The notes below the pieces were generated by a model, which saw nothing but the letters and a program-made list of their open reading frames with translations, had not been told where the DNA came from and did not search any database. A program made the position numbers and the translations under genes. This document shows, one piece after another, positions 1 to 8,157 of a DNA stretch of 64,000 nt. Source of the stretch: Anaerolineales bacterium (lineage in GTDB: Bacteria > Chloroflexota > Anaerolineae > Anaerolineales > UBA4823); assembly GCA_025057645.1 (NCBI GenBank), contig JANXBJ010000003.1, positions 1 to 64,000 on the forward strand, given 5' to 3'. Numbering within the stretch: the first letter of the stretch is position 1; each line of letters begins with the position of its first letter.

Positions 1-1117
1 GCGAATGAGATTGAGGAGCGAATTTGTGCAACTTGCCCAAGTGGAAGGCGTGAATTTCAGCGAGCTCTGCCGTCGTTTTGGCGTCAGTCGCAAGACGGGG
101 TACAAATGGTTGCGTCGCTATCGTCAAGAAGGTGCAGAGGGGCTGGCTGATCGCTCGCGGCGGCCGCATCACAGTCCGAAGCGCAGTGCTGCAGAAGTTG
201 AGCAAAGGGTCTTGGAAGTGCGTCAAGAACATCCGGCTTGGGGCGGGCGGAAGATCAAGGCTTATTTGGAGCAAACGCAGGGGGTGCAGGCGCCGAGTGC
301 CAGCACGATCACGGCTATCTTGCATCGTCAGGAGCAAATTGATGCAGAAGAGTCGCTCAAACATCGGGCCTTTCAGCGTTTTGAGATGGCGCACCCCAAT
401 GAACTGTGGCAAATGGACTTCAAGGGATATTTTCGGCTGGAAGCGGGGGGGAAATGTCATCCCTTGACCGTTTTGGACGATTATTCTCGCTTTTTGATTG
501 GCTTGCGGGCTTGTAGCGACCAGAGCCACCTGACCGTCAAAACGCAACTGAGCGAGTTGTTTCGCCAGTATGGCTTGCCCGAGCGGATGCTGATGGATAA
601 CGGTTCGCCATGGGGAGATGACGCCGAAACCCATCACACGGTTTTGACCGTCTGGTTGATGCGCTTGGGTATCCAGGTTTGCCATAGCCGTCCGTATCAT
701 CCCCAAACCTTAGGCAAGGATGAACGCCTCCACCGCACGCTTCAAGCGGAATTGCTGCGTTATCTCAAGCCCGATCATCTGGCTGCTTGTCAAACTCAGT
801 TTGACCGCTGGCGAGCAGTCTACAATGCACAGCGTCCCCATGAAGCTCTAGACCTCCAACCACCAGCCATCCGTTACCAACCCAGCCCGCGCCCCTTTCC
901 CGAAGTCTTGCCCCCCATCGAATACGAACCCCAGGACTTGCTCCGCTGCGTCGATGTCAACGGTCGTTTCCGTTTTCGCAACCGTGTCTTTCGAGTCGGG
1001 AAAGCCTTCCGCAGTCAAATTGTTGCCTTGCGTCCGCAAGAGATCGATGGTATGTTTGCGGTGTACTTCTGTCATTCGAAAATCGCTGAGATCAACCTCA
1101 GAGAAGTGAAACCTTAA
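1..1117 (+). CDS. IS481-like family transposase (HTH + integrase core), probably 5'-truncated by the window edge
   Basis: NFSELCRRFGVSRKTGYKWLRRY HTH; DDE core (WQMDFKGYF, LDDYSRF, DNGSPWG, HPQTLGKDERLHRTL...FDRWRAVYNAQRPHEAL). The frame stays open to base 1, so the real start probably lies upstream. Confidence 0.93.
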   Translation, partial: RMRLRSEFVQLAQVEGVNFSELCRRFGVSRKTGYKWLRRYRQEGAEGLADRSRRPHHSPKRSAAEVEQRVLEVRQEHPAWGGRKIKAYLEQTQGVQAPSASTITAILHRQEQIDAEESLKHRAFQRFEMAHPNELWQMDFKGYFRLEAGGKCHPLTVLDDYSRFLIGLRACSDQSHLTVKTQLSELFRQYGLPERMLMDNGSPWGDDAETHHTVLTVWLMRLGIQVCHSRPYHPQTLGKDERLHRTLQAELLRYLKPDHLAACQTQFDRWRAVYNAQRPHEALDLQPPAIRYQPSPRPFPEVLPPIEYEPQDLLRCVDVNGRFRFRNRVFRVGKAFRSQIVALRPQEIDGMFAVYFCHSKIAEINLREVKP

Positions 1118-1180
1118 CAAATTCACTTGTAACCCATGTCTCCGAACACCTGTTACCCATGTCTACGGTCTATACAATGG
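1118..1180 (+). mobile_element. Putative right end of the IS481-like element with duplicated terminal motif
   Basis: TGTAACCCATGTCT (1128-1141) and TGTTACCCATGTCT (1151-1164), 23 bp period, directly after the transposase stop; the left end is outside the window. Confidence 0.6.
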
Positions 1181-2272
1181 GAGAGGGGAGCTAAATCCCC
1201 CTCTCCCACCGGGAGAGGGGAAAGGGGTGAGGGAAAAGCGCAGCGATCCCTAGTGCTGTTCGCCCTATTCCTCTTTTCTGCGCTCTCCCTCCTCTTGGCT
1301 GCCTCCGACCCCGTCCACGCCCAAGCTCCGATCCAAGTGGGCTTGGTGGTTCAATCGGCGCCGGGGAACGTGCTCACTAAATGTGTCACTCTGAGCCAGC
1401 CCAACCCCACGGGTTGGGATGTGCTGGTGGCAGCCAATGTCGGTGTGGTGGGCTCCCCCAGCGGCATGGGCATGGCGGTTTGCGCAATCGGCAACGTGGG
1501 CTGCCCACCGAACGACTGTTTTTGCAAATTCAACACGGGAGAAAATCTCTATTGGTCTTACTGGCACTCGAAAGGGTCAGGTTGGGTGTATTCCAACTTG
1601 GGCGCCAGCAATTACATTGTCTCGCCGGGCGAGGTCGAGGGCTGGATTTGGGGCGATGGACGCACTCCCCCACCGCTCATTCCTTTTGAGCAGATCTGCG
1701 CTGCGCCTGCGACGGCGACCTCTACGAGCACTCCCCTGCCCACCTCGACCTTCACCTTGACCCCACTGCCGACGTCTACGTTTACCCTCACTCCTCTGCC
1801 GTTGGCGACCACGGCTTCTCCACCCAACCCTTCGCCAACGCCTCGATTGCCTACCTCGGCCCCCGTGAGCCTGCCCACTTCCTCCCCGACGCCCATCCCC
1901 CCTACTGCAACGTCTGCGCTCCAAGGGCCGCTGCGCACGCCAACCCTAACTCCCAGCCCAACCATCACTCTGCCGTTTGGCGCGTTCGTGGCAGCGACCA
2001 CCGTTGCGCCGGCGCAGAACCCGCCGCAATCGCTTGCCGAGCAACCCACCGAGGTCGCACTGGACTTACAAGCCATCTCCCTCACCGCCACAGCCGCTGA
2101 AGCAGCCCGGCAATTCGAGTCGCCTAGCGGAGAAGGGCAACAGCCACAGGAGGCAAGCCAGGTCGGTTTTGGCATCCCCGCTTTGGATATCGCCTATTTC
2201 GTTTTCTTCGCCATCGCAGGAGGGTTGTTGATTACCCTAATTGTTCTCGTCCGCCGCCGGGGTGGGGCATGA
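1136..2272 (+). CDS. Secreted, C-terminally anchored protein with putative DUF4430/transcobalamin-like domain and Thr/Pro-rich stalk; N-terminus uncertain
   Basis: Hydrophobic signal (SLVLFALFLFSALSLLLAASDPVHAQA), YWSYWHSKGSGWVYSNLGASNYIVSPGEVEGWIWG motif, T/P-rich linker, C-terminal TM (AYFVFFAIAGGLLITLIVLVRRR). Overlaps the next ECF gene by 4 bp. Confidence 0.75.
   Translation: MSPNTCYPCLRSIQWERGAKSPSPTGRGERGEGKAQRSLVLFALFLFSALSLLLAASDPVHAQAPIQVGLVVQSAPGNVLTKCVTLSQPNPTGWDVLVAANVGVVGSPSGMGMAVCAIGNVGCPPNDCFCKFNTGENLYWSYWHSKGSGWVYSNLGASNYIVSPGEVEGWIWGDGRTPPPLIPFEQICAAPATATSTSTPLPTSTFTLTPLPTSTFTLTPLPLATTASPPNPSPTPRLPTSAPVSLPTSSPTPIPPTATSALQGPLRTPTLTPSPTITLPFGAFVAATTVAPAQNPPQSLAEQPTEVALDLQAISLTATAAEAARQFESPSGEGQQPQEASQVGFGIPALDIAYFVFFAIAGGLLITLIVLVRRRGGA
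1197..1239. repeat. Dispersed GC-rich palindromic element
   Basis: CCCCTCTCCC-ACC-GGGAGAGGGG followed by AAAGGGGTGAGGG; related copies near 44.7, 45.3, 50.9 and 53.4 kb. Confidence 0.8.
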
Positions 2273-3096
2273 TCGGGAGCAGAGGGGAACGCTTGCTAAG
2301 CAATCTAGTTATTCTCGCCAGCACACTATTGGGATGTTTTTCCTTTCTTTACCCGTTCTTCTTGCCCAATTTCCAGCAAACCCCCAGCCCGGCAGGCATT
2401 CGCTTGAGTGAGATGCCCCTGACTATGACCCTGGTGCTGGGCTTGTGTGTGATTGCCCTTTTGTTCGAGTCTCAGCAGGGTGCCTCCAATGCCCGTATGG
2501 TAGCGTTGATGGGGGTTCTGGTTGCCCTGAACTCCGTTTTGCGCTATATCGAGGTGGCAATTCCGGGTCCTGGGGGGTTCAGCCCGGTCTTCTTCTTGAT
2601 CATCCTATCCGGGTATTTGTTCGGGGCGAAGTTCGGCTTCCTGATGGGGGCGATGACCTTGTTTGTCTCGGCGATTCTGACCGGCGGGGTCGGTCCGTGG
2701 CTTCCCAGCCAAATGTTCACCGCCGGTTGGGTTGGGATGAGCGCAGCGATTCTCTCACCGCTGGTCGTCCGCTTGGGCTGGCAGCAAAGGCGCGGGGAGA
2801 TCGTCCTGCTTGCGCTATTTGGGTTTGGATGGGGCTTGTTATATGGAGCGATTATGAATTTGTGGTCTTGGCCGTTCATCACCGGGCCCGCCGATCAGTA
2901 TTGGCAGCCAGGCATTTCTTTTGCCGAGACCATTGCCCGTTATGGTGTGTTTTACCTCGCCACTTCTCTGGCCTGGGATTTGGGTCGCTCGCTGGGCAAT
3001 GTGCTACTGATCGGTTTATTCGGCACAGCCACTTTGCGCGTGCTGCGCCGCTTTCGGGAACGGTTCACCTTCGTGTATCAACCAGCGGAGGTGTAG
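2269..3096 (+). CDS. ECF transporter S component (substrate-specificity subunit)
   Basis: Multi-TM protein with RMVALMGVLVALNSVLRYIEVAIPGPGGFSPVFFLIILSGYLFGAKFGFLMGAM; followed by ECF T and A genes. Confidence 0.85.
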   Translation: MIGSRGERLLSNLVILASTLLGCFSFLYPFFLPNFQQTPSPAGIRLSEMPLTMTLVLGLCVIALLFESQQGASNARMVALMGVLVALNSVLRYIEVAIPGPGGFSPVFFLIILSGYLFGAKFGFLMGAMTLFVSAILTGGVGPWLPSQMFTAGWVGMSAAILSPLVVRLGWQQRRGEIVLLALFGFGWGLLYGAIMNLWSWPFITGPADQYWQPGISFAETIARYGVFYLATSLAWDLGRSLGNVLLIGLFGTATLRVLRRFRERFTFVYQPAEV

Positions 3097-3099
3097 CCG

Positions 3100-4161
3100 A
3101 TGCCAGGAGGACACGCGCCCATACACTTTCATCCATGGGTATGGCTAACTTGGACAGGAAGCACTCTCCTGTGCGTCTCGCTGACGCGCAATCCTCTCTA
3201 TCTGGTGGTGGTGTGGTTGTGTGTGGCGATTGTGCATGCCGCAGGCGGCATGGGGGAGCTAGCTAGGGGGAGCGCTCCCTTTCCTCTCTGGCTTAGTCTC
3301 ACTGTTGTGCCGTTGGGAGCGCTGTTTAACGCTCTGACGGTGCACGTGGGCGAAAACATCCTCTTCGTCATCCCCGGAGCAATTCCCCTGCTAAGCGGAC
3401 GCGTTACTTGGGAAGCCGCCCTCTATGGGGCAACCAACGGATTGGCGTTGGGGGTTATCCTGCTCGTTTTTTGGGTTTTCAACCGCAATGTCTCAATTCC
3501 TTCATTTCTACGGCTATTGCCCCGTGCCTTTCATTCCCTGGCAGTTGTCGGGTCGATCGCTATGACGTTTGTTCCTTGCTTGCAACAGCAATATCAACAG
3601 ATTCAAGAAGCCCAGGCAATTCGCGGCAAGCAGCTCAGGGGCATTCGCGATCAGCTCGGATTGCTTTTGCCGCTTTTGGTCAGCTCGTTGGAGCATGCCT
3701 TTCAATTGGCGGAGGTGATGACGGCGCGCGGTTTTCTCGCTTCCCTATCCCCCCTGACTCGGAGCAACCTGCGGGCTGCCTTTTTAGGCGGCTTTGGTTT
3801 GGTTCTAGGAGGTTGGCTGTCTCGTTTTTGGGGCCTGCCGGGTTGGATTGCTAGTCTTCTGTTTTGGTGTGCCTTGGCGCTCTTTGGGGCTTTGTTCTTC
3901 TTGGCAATGCGTCAAGTGCGTTACACGATCTATCGCCCCCGGCGTTTTGGCGTGCGCGATGGGTTGGCAATCGGCGGGCCTTCTTTGCTTTCGCTGCTTC
4001 TGGTCTTGAATCACCTTTTCCCTGAGCGAGGCCTCCTCGCCTACACCCCCTATCCCGCCTTGACCCTGCCGCCCTTTGAGCCTTTGGTGGCCTTCCTCCT
4101 GTTAGGCATTCTCAGCCCATTCCTTGTTGCCGTTTTTGCTGGCCATGATTCGCTTTCGTAG
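3100..4161 (+). CDS. ECF transporter T component (EcfT-like)
   Basis: Multi-TM with coupling-helix-like segments (IQEAQAIRGKQL, AEVMTARGF) typical of CbiQ/EcfT. Confidence 0.88.
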   Translation: MPGGHAPIHFHPWVWLTWTGSTLLCVSLTRNPLYLVVVWLCVAIVHAAGGMGELARGSAPFPLWLSLTVVPLGALFNALTVHVGENILFVIPGAIPLLSGRVTWEAALYGATNGLALGVILLVFWVFNRNVSIPSFLRLLPRAFHSLAVVGSIAMTFVPCLQQQYQQIQEAQAIRGKQLRGIRDQLGLLLPLLVSSLEHAFQLAEVMTARGFLASLSPLTRSNLRAAFLGGFGLVLGGWLSRFWGLPGWIASLLFWCALALFGALFFLAMRQVRYTIYRPRRFGVRDGLAIGGPSLLSLLLVLNHLFPERGLLAYTPYPALTLPPFEPLVAFLLLGILSPFLVAVFAGHDSLS

Positions 4162-5872
4162 AGTCTCTTTCCGCTACTCTCGGACCGAGCCTTGGGTGGT
4201 TCGGGCGGCGAATTTTGAGATTCCTCGGGGCAGCTTTTGTCTGGTCTGTGGTGCATCGGGCAGCGGCAAATCCACCCTCTTGCGCCTGATCAACGGCTTA
4301 GTGCCGCACTTCAGCGGGGGAGTCGTAGAGGGAGAGATCGAAGTCAATGGTCTCAACCCCATTCAGCTTGGACCGGCGCCGATGAGCCGAGTGGTGGGGT
4401 TCGTCTTTCAAGACCCCGAAACGCAGTTCATTCTGGATAATGTTGAGGATGAGATCGCCTTCAATCTAGAGAATGCGGCTGTACCAGCGCAGCAAATAAC
4501 CTATCGCATCGAAGAAACACTCCGGGGTTTGGGGATTGAGCATTTGCAGCGGCGGCGGCTGGAGAGTCTCTCTGGAGGAGAAAAGCAAAAGGTAGCTATT
4601 GCTACGGTCCTGTCTCTCGCTCCAAGCATCTTGGTGTTTGACGAACCAACTTCCCAATTGGATGGTCAATCCGCAGAAGAAATCTTGACTTTGATTCAAA
4701 CCCTTGCTCGACAGCGGCAGATGACAATTGTAGTTGCCGAGCATCGCCTCGACCGCCTGTTACACTTTGCCGATCGTCTCGTTTATCTTCCGGCATGTGG
4801 AGAACCACCTTTGGTGGGCGAGCCGCAGCATATCCTGCCGCACATAGAGGCTGTGCCGCCAGTGGTGCAATTGGGCAAGCGCTTGGGGTATCGACCTCTT
4901 CCACTTAGCATCAGCGAGGGGCGTCAAATGCTCCAAGACTTGGGGGTGGATCAGGCGGATCATCGGGATCGTCTGCTTGCTACCGATTCGGCTAGTCTGC
5001 CCTCTCTGCCGCCTCTGCTGTCGGCTGAAGGGGTGAGCGTTCGTTACGGCAAGACACAAGCCTTATCCGAGGTCAGCCTTGATCTTTTTCCTGCGCAGAT
5101 TACCTGTCTGATGGGAGCCAACGGGGCGGGCAAGACCACCTTGTTGCGGGCCATTCTCGGGCTGGTGCCCTTGCAACAAGGGCAAATCCGGTTACAGTCT
5201 GAGGATATCACCAGCCTGCCCACTTGGCGGAGAAGTCGTGTGATCGGTTACTTGCCGCAGGACCCAAATGCCCTCTTGTTTTCGGAGACGGTCCTAGAAG
5301 AGTGCTTGCTTACCCTGCGCAATCATGCGCTGCCCGAGGAGCAGGGCAAGGTCCTGGATTTATTAAGCCAGTTAGGGCTAGCGGAGCTTGTCCAGCGTTA
5401 TCCACGCGAGCTGAGCGTTGGGGAGCGGCAACGTGTGGCCTTGGGGTCGATTTTGATTACCGAGCCACGAGTGCTTCTGCTGGATGAACCGACGCGCGGC
5501 TTAGACGAGCGGGCAAAAGCTAGGTTGGGCGAGCTATTGCGCGCTCTAAAGACGAAGGGGATGGCGGTTCTGGTGGTCACCCACGACGTCGAATTCGTGT
5601 TGAACCTTGCGGACCGATTGTGTGTTCTCAAGCAAGGGAAAGTGATTGCCGACGGCATGCCGATAGAAGTGTTGCGCAAGACAGGCCTTCCGCCTCCCCA
5701 AATTATGCAGTTATTTCCTGAGCACGAGTTTCGAAATGTCGAAGAGGCTTTGGCGGCTATTGGCGAAGTTTTGTCCCACATGCCCGACAAAAGCGATCGC
5801 CGGGCAGCGCCCGCTTGCCACAATGGTGACAATAAACTGTGCCCTCGGGAATCACCTCCCGTGGTTCGATGA
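4145..5872 (+). CDS. Fused dual-domain ECF ATPase (EcfA-EcfA)
   Basis: Two Walker A motifs (GASGSGKSTLL, GANGAGKTTLL), two signatures (LSGGEKQK, LSVGERQR) and Walker B motifs; start assigned to ATG 4145, overlapping the T-component stop. Confidence 0.93.
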   Translation: MIRFRRVSFRYSRTEPWVVRAANFEIPRGSFCLVCGASGSGKSTLLRLINGLVPHFSGGVVEGEIEVNGLNPIQLGPAPMSRVVGFVFQDPETQFILDNVEDEIAFNLENAAVPAQQITYRIEETLRGLGIEHLQRRRLESLSGGEKQKVAIATVLSLAPSILVFDEPTSQLDGQSAEEILTLIQTLARQRQMTIVVAEHRLDRLLHFADRLVYLPACGEPPLVGEPQHILPHIEAVPPVVQLGKRLGYRPLPLSISEGRQMLQDLGVDQADHRDRLLATDSASLPSLPPLLSAEGVSVRYGKTQALSEVSLDLFPAQITCLMGANGAGKTTLLRAILGLVPLQQGQIRLQSEDITSLPTWRRSRVIGYLPQDPNALLFSETVLEECLLTLRNHALPEEQGKVLDLLSQLGLAELVQRYPRELSVGERQRVALGSILITEPRVLLLDEPTRGLDERAKARLGELLRALKTKGMAVLVVTHDVEFVLNLADRLCVLKQGKVIADGMPIEVLRKTGLPPPQIMQLFPEHEFRNVEEALAAIGEVLSHMPDKSDRRAAPACHNGDNKLCPRESPPVVR

Positions 5873-6689
5873 TCAACCGCCGCCGGCGCGATCGGTCGGT
5901 CTTCTTGCGCGGCTGGACCATGCGAGCTTGCCAGAACCACCAAGCGACGGAGCCGAAAATCAACAAAAGGCCTAATCCGCCCAGCAGCCAGGGGAGTGCG
6001 TTTTCTGTGGCAGGGATGCTTGAGGTAGCACTGCCCATCGGGGCGCTGGGCTGCACTTGTAAACCCTCGGCGGTTAGGGCATCGCTGGGTTTGCGATATT
6101 GAATCGTGACTTCAAAACTTTGTCCTGCTGCCAGCGAATCGACCTGGGTGACGTAATAGGTGAGGCCGTCTTTTCCGATAGCGAGATTGCTTGTGTGGGG
6201 AGTGATCCTCATCTCGGCTGCGCCGAGCGGCCGTTGAACTCGGAGGGTGAATTCGTCAACAGCATAGTCTCCCGGCCATTGGTAATGAAAGGTGCGCTCG
6301 GGGCCCTCTTTTTTCAGCGAGGGATCATAGTATTCTAATTGCACCTCGGGCAGAGTGGTGGTAAAGACAACTTCGCTCCATTCGCCTAAAATGTTGCGGC
6401 TATACACAAGATTGATTAGGGTGCCGTCTGCCTCGCGCATAGCTAGCGCGTTGGGTTCACCGGCTGCAACCGGGGTGCGCATGCGCAGTTCAACGGGCAG
6501 CCCGATCTCCTTCGGTAAGGTGATGCGGTAAATCACAAGCACCGAGGGACGGTCATACTCCGGCCAGATGTCTACTTCGAGAGAGTGAAGCTTGAGCGGG
6601 GTGTTCTGTGCCTTGGCACTGGGGGGGAGCGCACCAAGCCAGAGAAGGAGCAGACTCCCGAGGAAGAGCAAGAAAGCTTTTCTCCTCAT
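5757..6689 (-). CDS. Signal-peptide/TM protein with C-terminal cytoplasmic zinc ribbon
   Basis: N-terminal signal MRRKAFLLFLGSLLLLWLG; C-terminal TM (WLLGGLGLLLIFGSVAWWFW) then CHHCGKRALPGDRFCRACG. Confidence 0.8.
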   Translation of the reverse strand: MRRKAFLLFLGSLLLLWLGALPPSAKAQNTPLKLHSLEVDIWPEYDRPSVLVIYRITLPKEIGLPVELRMRTPVAAGEPNALAMREADGTLINLVYSRNILGEWSEVVFTTTLPEVQLEYYDPSLKKEGPERTFHYQWPGDYAVDEFTLRVQRPLGAAEMRITPHTSNLAIGKDGLTYYVTQVDSLAAGQSFEVTIQYRKPSDALTAEGLQVQPSAPMGSATSSIPATENALPWLLGGLGLLLIFGSVAWWFWQARMVQPRKKTDRSRRRRLIIEPREVIPEGTVYCHHCGKRALPGDRFCRACGTKLRQ

Positions 6690-6906
6690 AGGCTTCTATC
6701 TTACCACGAGCACCTGCGGCCGAAAAGGTGCTTTCTCGACTCTGTAGGGGGACTTTCGATGGAAAGGGGTCTCAAAGAAACCTTTGAGTAAGCGCTTATA
6801 CGACCGTTAGTGGGCTTTCGTCTCTGCGACCGGGGAATGCTTCCTCCGCGTTACCAAAAATCGAGGGGGCAACCTGTGTTTCTAAGGACTTCGAGTAAAA
6901 TTAGAG

Positions 6907-7482
6907 GTGATGGCGCGAGACGACGCACTCCGATGGGACTCCCGCTACCGAGAAAGCAGCCTATTGAGCCTGCGCAAGCCGCGATCGTTTCTGCTCGAGG
7001 TCGAGGAGTGGTTGCCGCAGCGAGGCTGGGTATTGGATTTGGCGATGGGCTTGGGGCAAAACGCAGCGTTCCTAGCCGAGAGAGGGCTTAGGGTGGTGGG
7101 GGTCGATATTTCGCTCACCGCTCTAAGACGGGCAAAAATTCTTTATCCACAGGTGATGACAATTTGTGCTGATCTGGAACATTTTTCTCTGCCCGAAAAA
7201 ACCTTTAATGTGGTTTTGAACTTTTATTACCTTCAACGATCTCTTTGGGAGGGTGTGCGGAGGTGGCTTAAACCCGGTGGACTGTTAATTGTGGAGACCA
7301 TGACCCAAGAAATGAAAAGGGTCAAGCCGGAAATTGACGAGCGGTATCTTCTTCGACCTGGTGAATTGGAGAAAAGTTTTGAGGATTTCGAAATCTTACT
7401 CTATTGGGAAGGCTGGCGGGACCTAGGAGGAGAGCATCCTCGTGCCGTAGCCTCTTTATTGGCGCGTAAGCCGGAAGTTTAG
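6907..7482 (+). CDS. Class I SAM-dependent methyltransferase
   Basis: VLDLAMGLGQNAAFLAERGLRVVGVDIS motif I region, WLKPGGLLIVETM. Confidence 0.88.
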   Translation: MMARDDALRWDSRYRESSLLSLRKPRSFLLEVEEWLPQRGWVLDLAMGLGQNAAFLAERGLRVVGVDISLTALRRAKILYPQVMTICADLEHFSLPEKTFNVVLNFYYLQRSLWEGVRRWLKPGGLLIVETMTQEMKRVKPEIDERYLLRPGELEKSFEDFEILLYWEGWRDLGGEHPRAVASLLARKPEV

Positions 7483-7494
7483 TTGAGCAAGTCG

Positions 7495-8157
7495 ATGTGC
7501 GGACGGTTCACCCTTTCTGCTGAACTGGAGGAGCTGCAGAGGGCATTTCCCGGGGTGGAATTTCCTCCTCAAATGGCCCCACGCTACAATATTGCTCCTT
7601 CTCAGCCAGTGGCTGTAATTACCAACCAGAATCCGCGAAAGGTGGATTTCTTCGTCTGGGGGCTGATCCCGAGCTGGGCAAAAGACCCTCGCATCGGTCA
7701 ACGGCTGATCAACGCACGCGCAGAGACCTTGAGCCAAAAGCCGGCTTTTCGCGGTGCTTTTCGCTATCGCCGCTGTTGCGTCCTCGCCGATGGTTTTTTT
7801 GAGTGGCGTAGGGAGGGGAAAACGAAAATACCACATCTGGTGCGGCTGAAGTCCAAAATGCCTTTTGCAATGGCCGGTTTGTGGGATCGATGGCAAAGCC
7901 CTGACGGCTCGGAGATCTTTTCCTGTACGATCATCACCACTGACGCTAACGAACTGGTTCAGTCTCTCCATTCGCGGATGCCTGTGATCCTTCCTGCTTC
8001 CGCCTACTCCGTTTGGCTCGGAACGCCTGCTGCCGATCTTGAGCAACTGAGCGCCTTGCTTCGTCCCTATCCGGCTTCGGAAATGGAACTCTTTGCGGTC
8101 TCTCCATCGGCTAATAATCCCCGATGGGATCGAGCCGAATGTATCCAACCTGTGTGA
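7495..8157 (+). CDS. yedK: SOS response-associated peptidase (SRAP, YedK/HMCES family)
   Basis: Start placed at ATG 7495 so the conserved catalytic Cys is residue 2 (MCGRFTL); PRYNIAPSQ, WGLIPSWA, NARAETL, CCVLADGFFEWRR. Confidence 0.95.
   Translation: MCGRFTLSAELEELQRAFPGVEFPPQMAPRYNIAPSQPVAVITNQNPRKVDFFVWGLIPSWAKDPRIGQRLINARAETLSQKPAFRGAFRYRRCCVLADGFFEWRREGKTKIPHLVRLKSKMPFAMAGLWDRWQSPDGSEIFSCTIITTDANELVQSLHSRMPVILPASAYSVWLGTPAADLEQLSALLRPYPASEMELFAVSPSANNPRWDRAECIQPV

Noticed and set aside
1577-2175. Antisense ORFs opposite the ECF-linked surface protein (e.g. 187 aa, 115 aa)
   Set aside because: Low-complexity Val/Gly- or Arg-rich translations of the T/P linker; no recognisable motif.
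5398-5943. 181-aa minus-strand ORF opposite the ECF ATPase C-terminus
   Set aside because: Shadow ORF in high-GC sequence; the plus strand carries conserved ABC motifs.
6771-6788. CTCAAAG-AAAC-CTTTGAG hairpin upstream of the methyltransferase
   Set aside because: Only a 7-bp AT-containing stem with no T-tract; could be chance.
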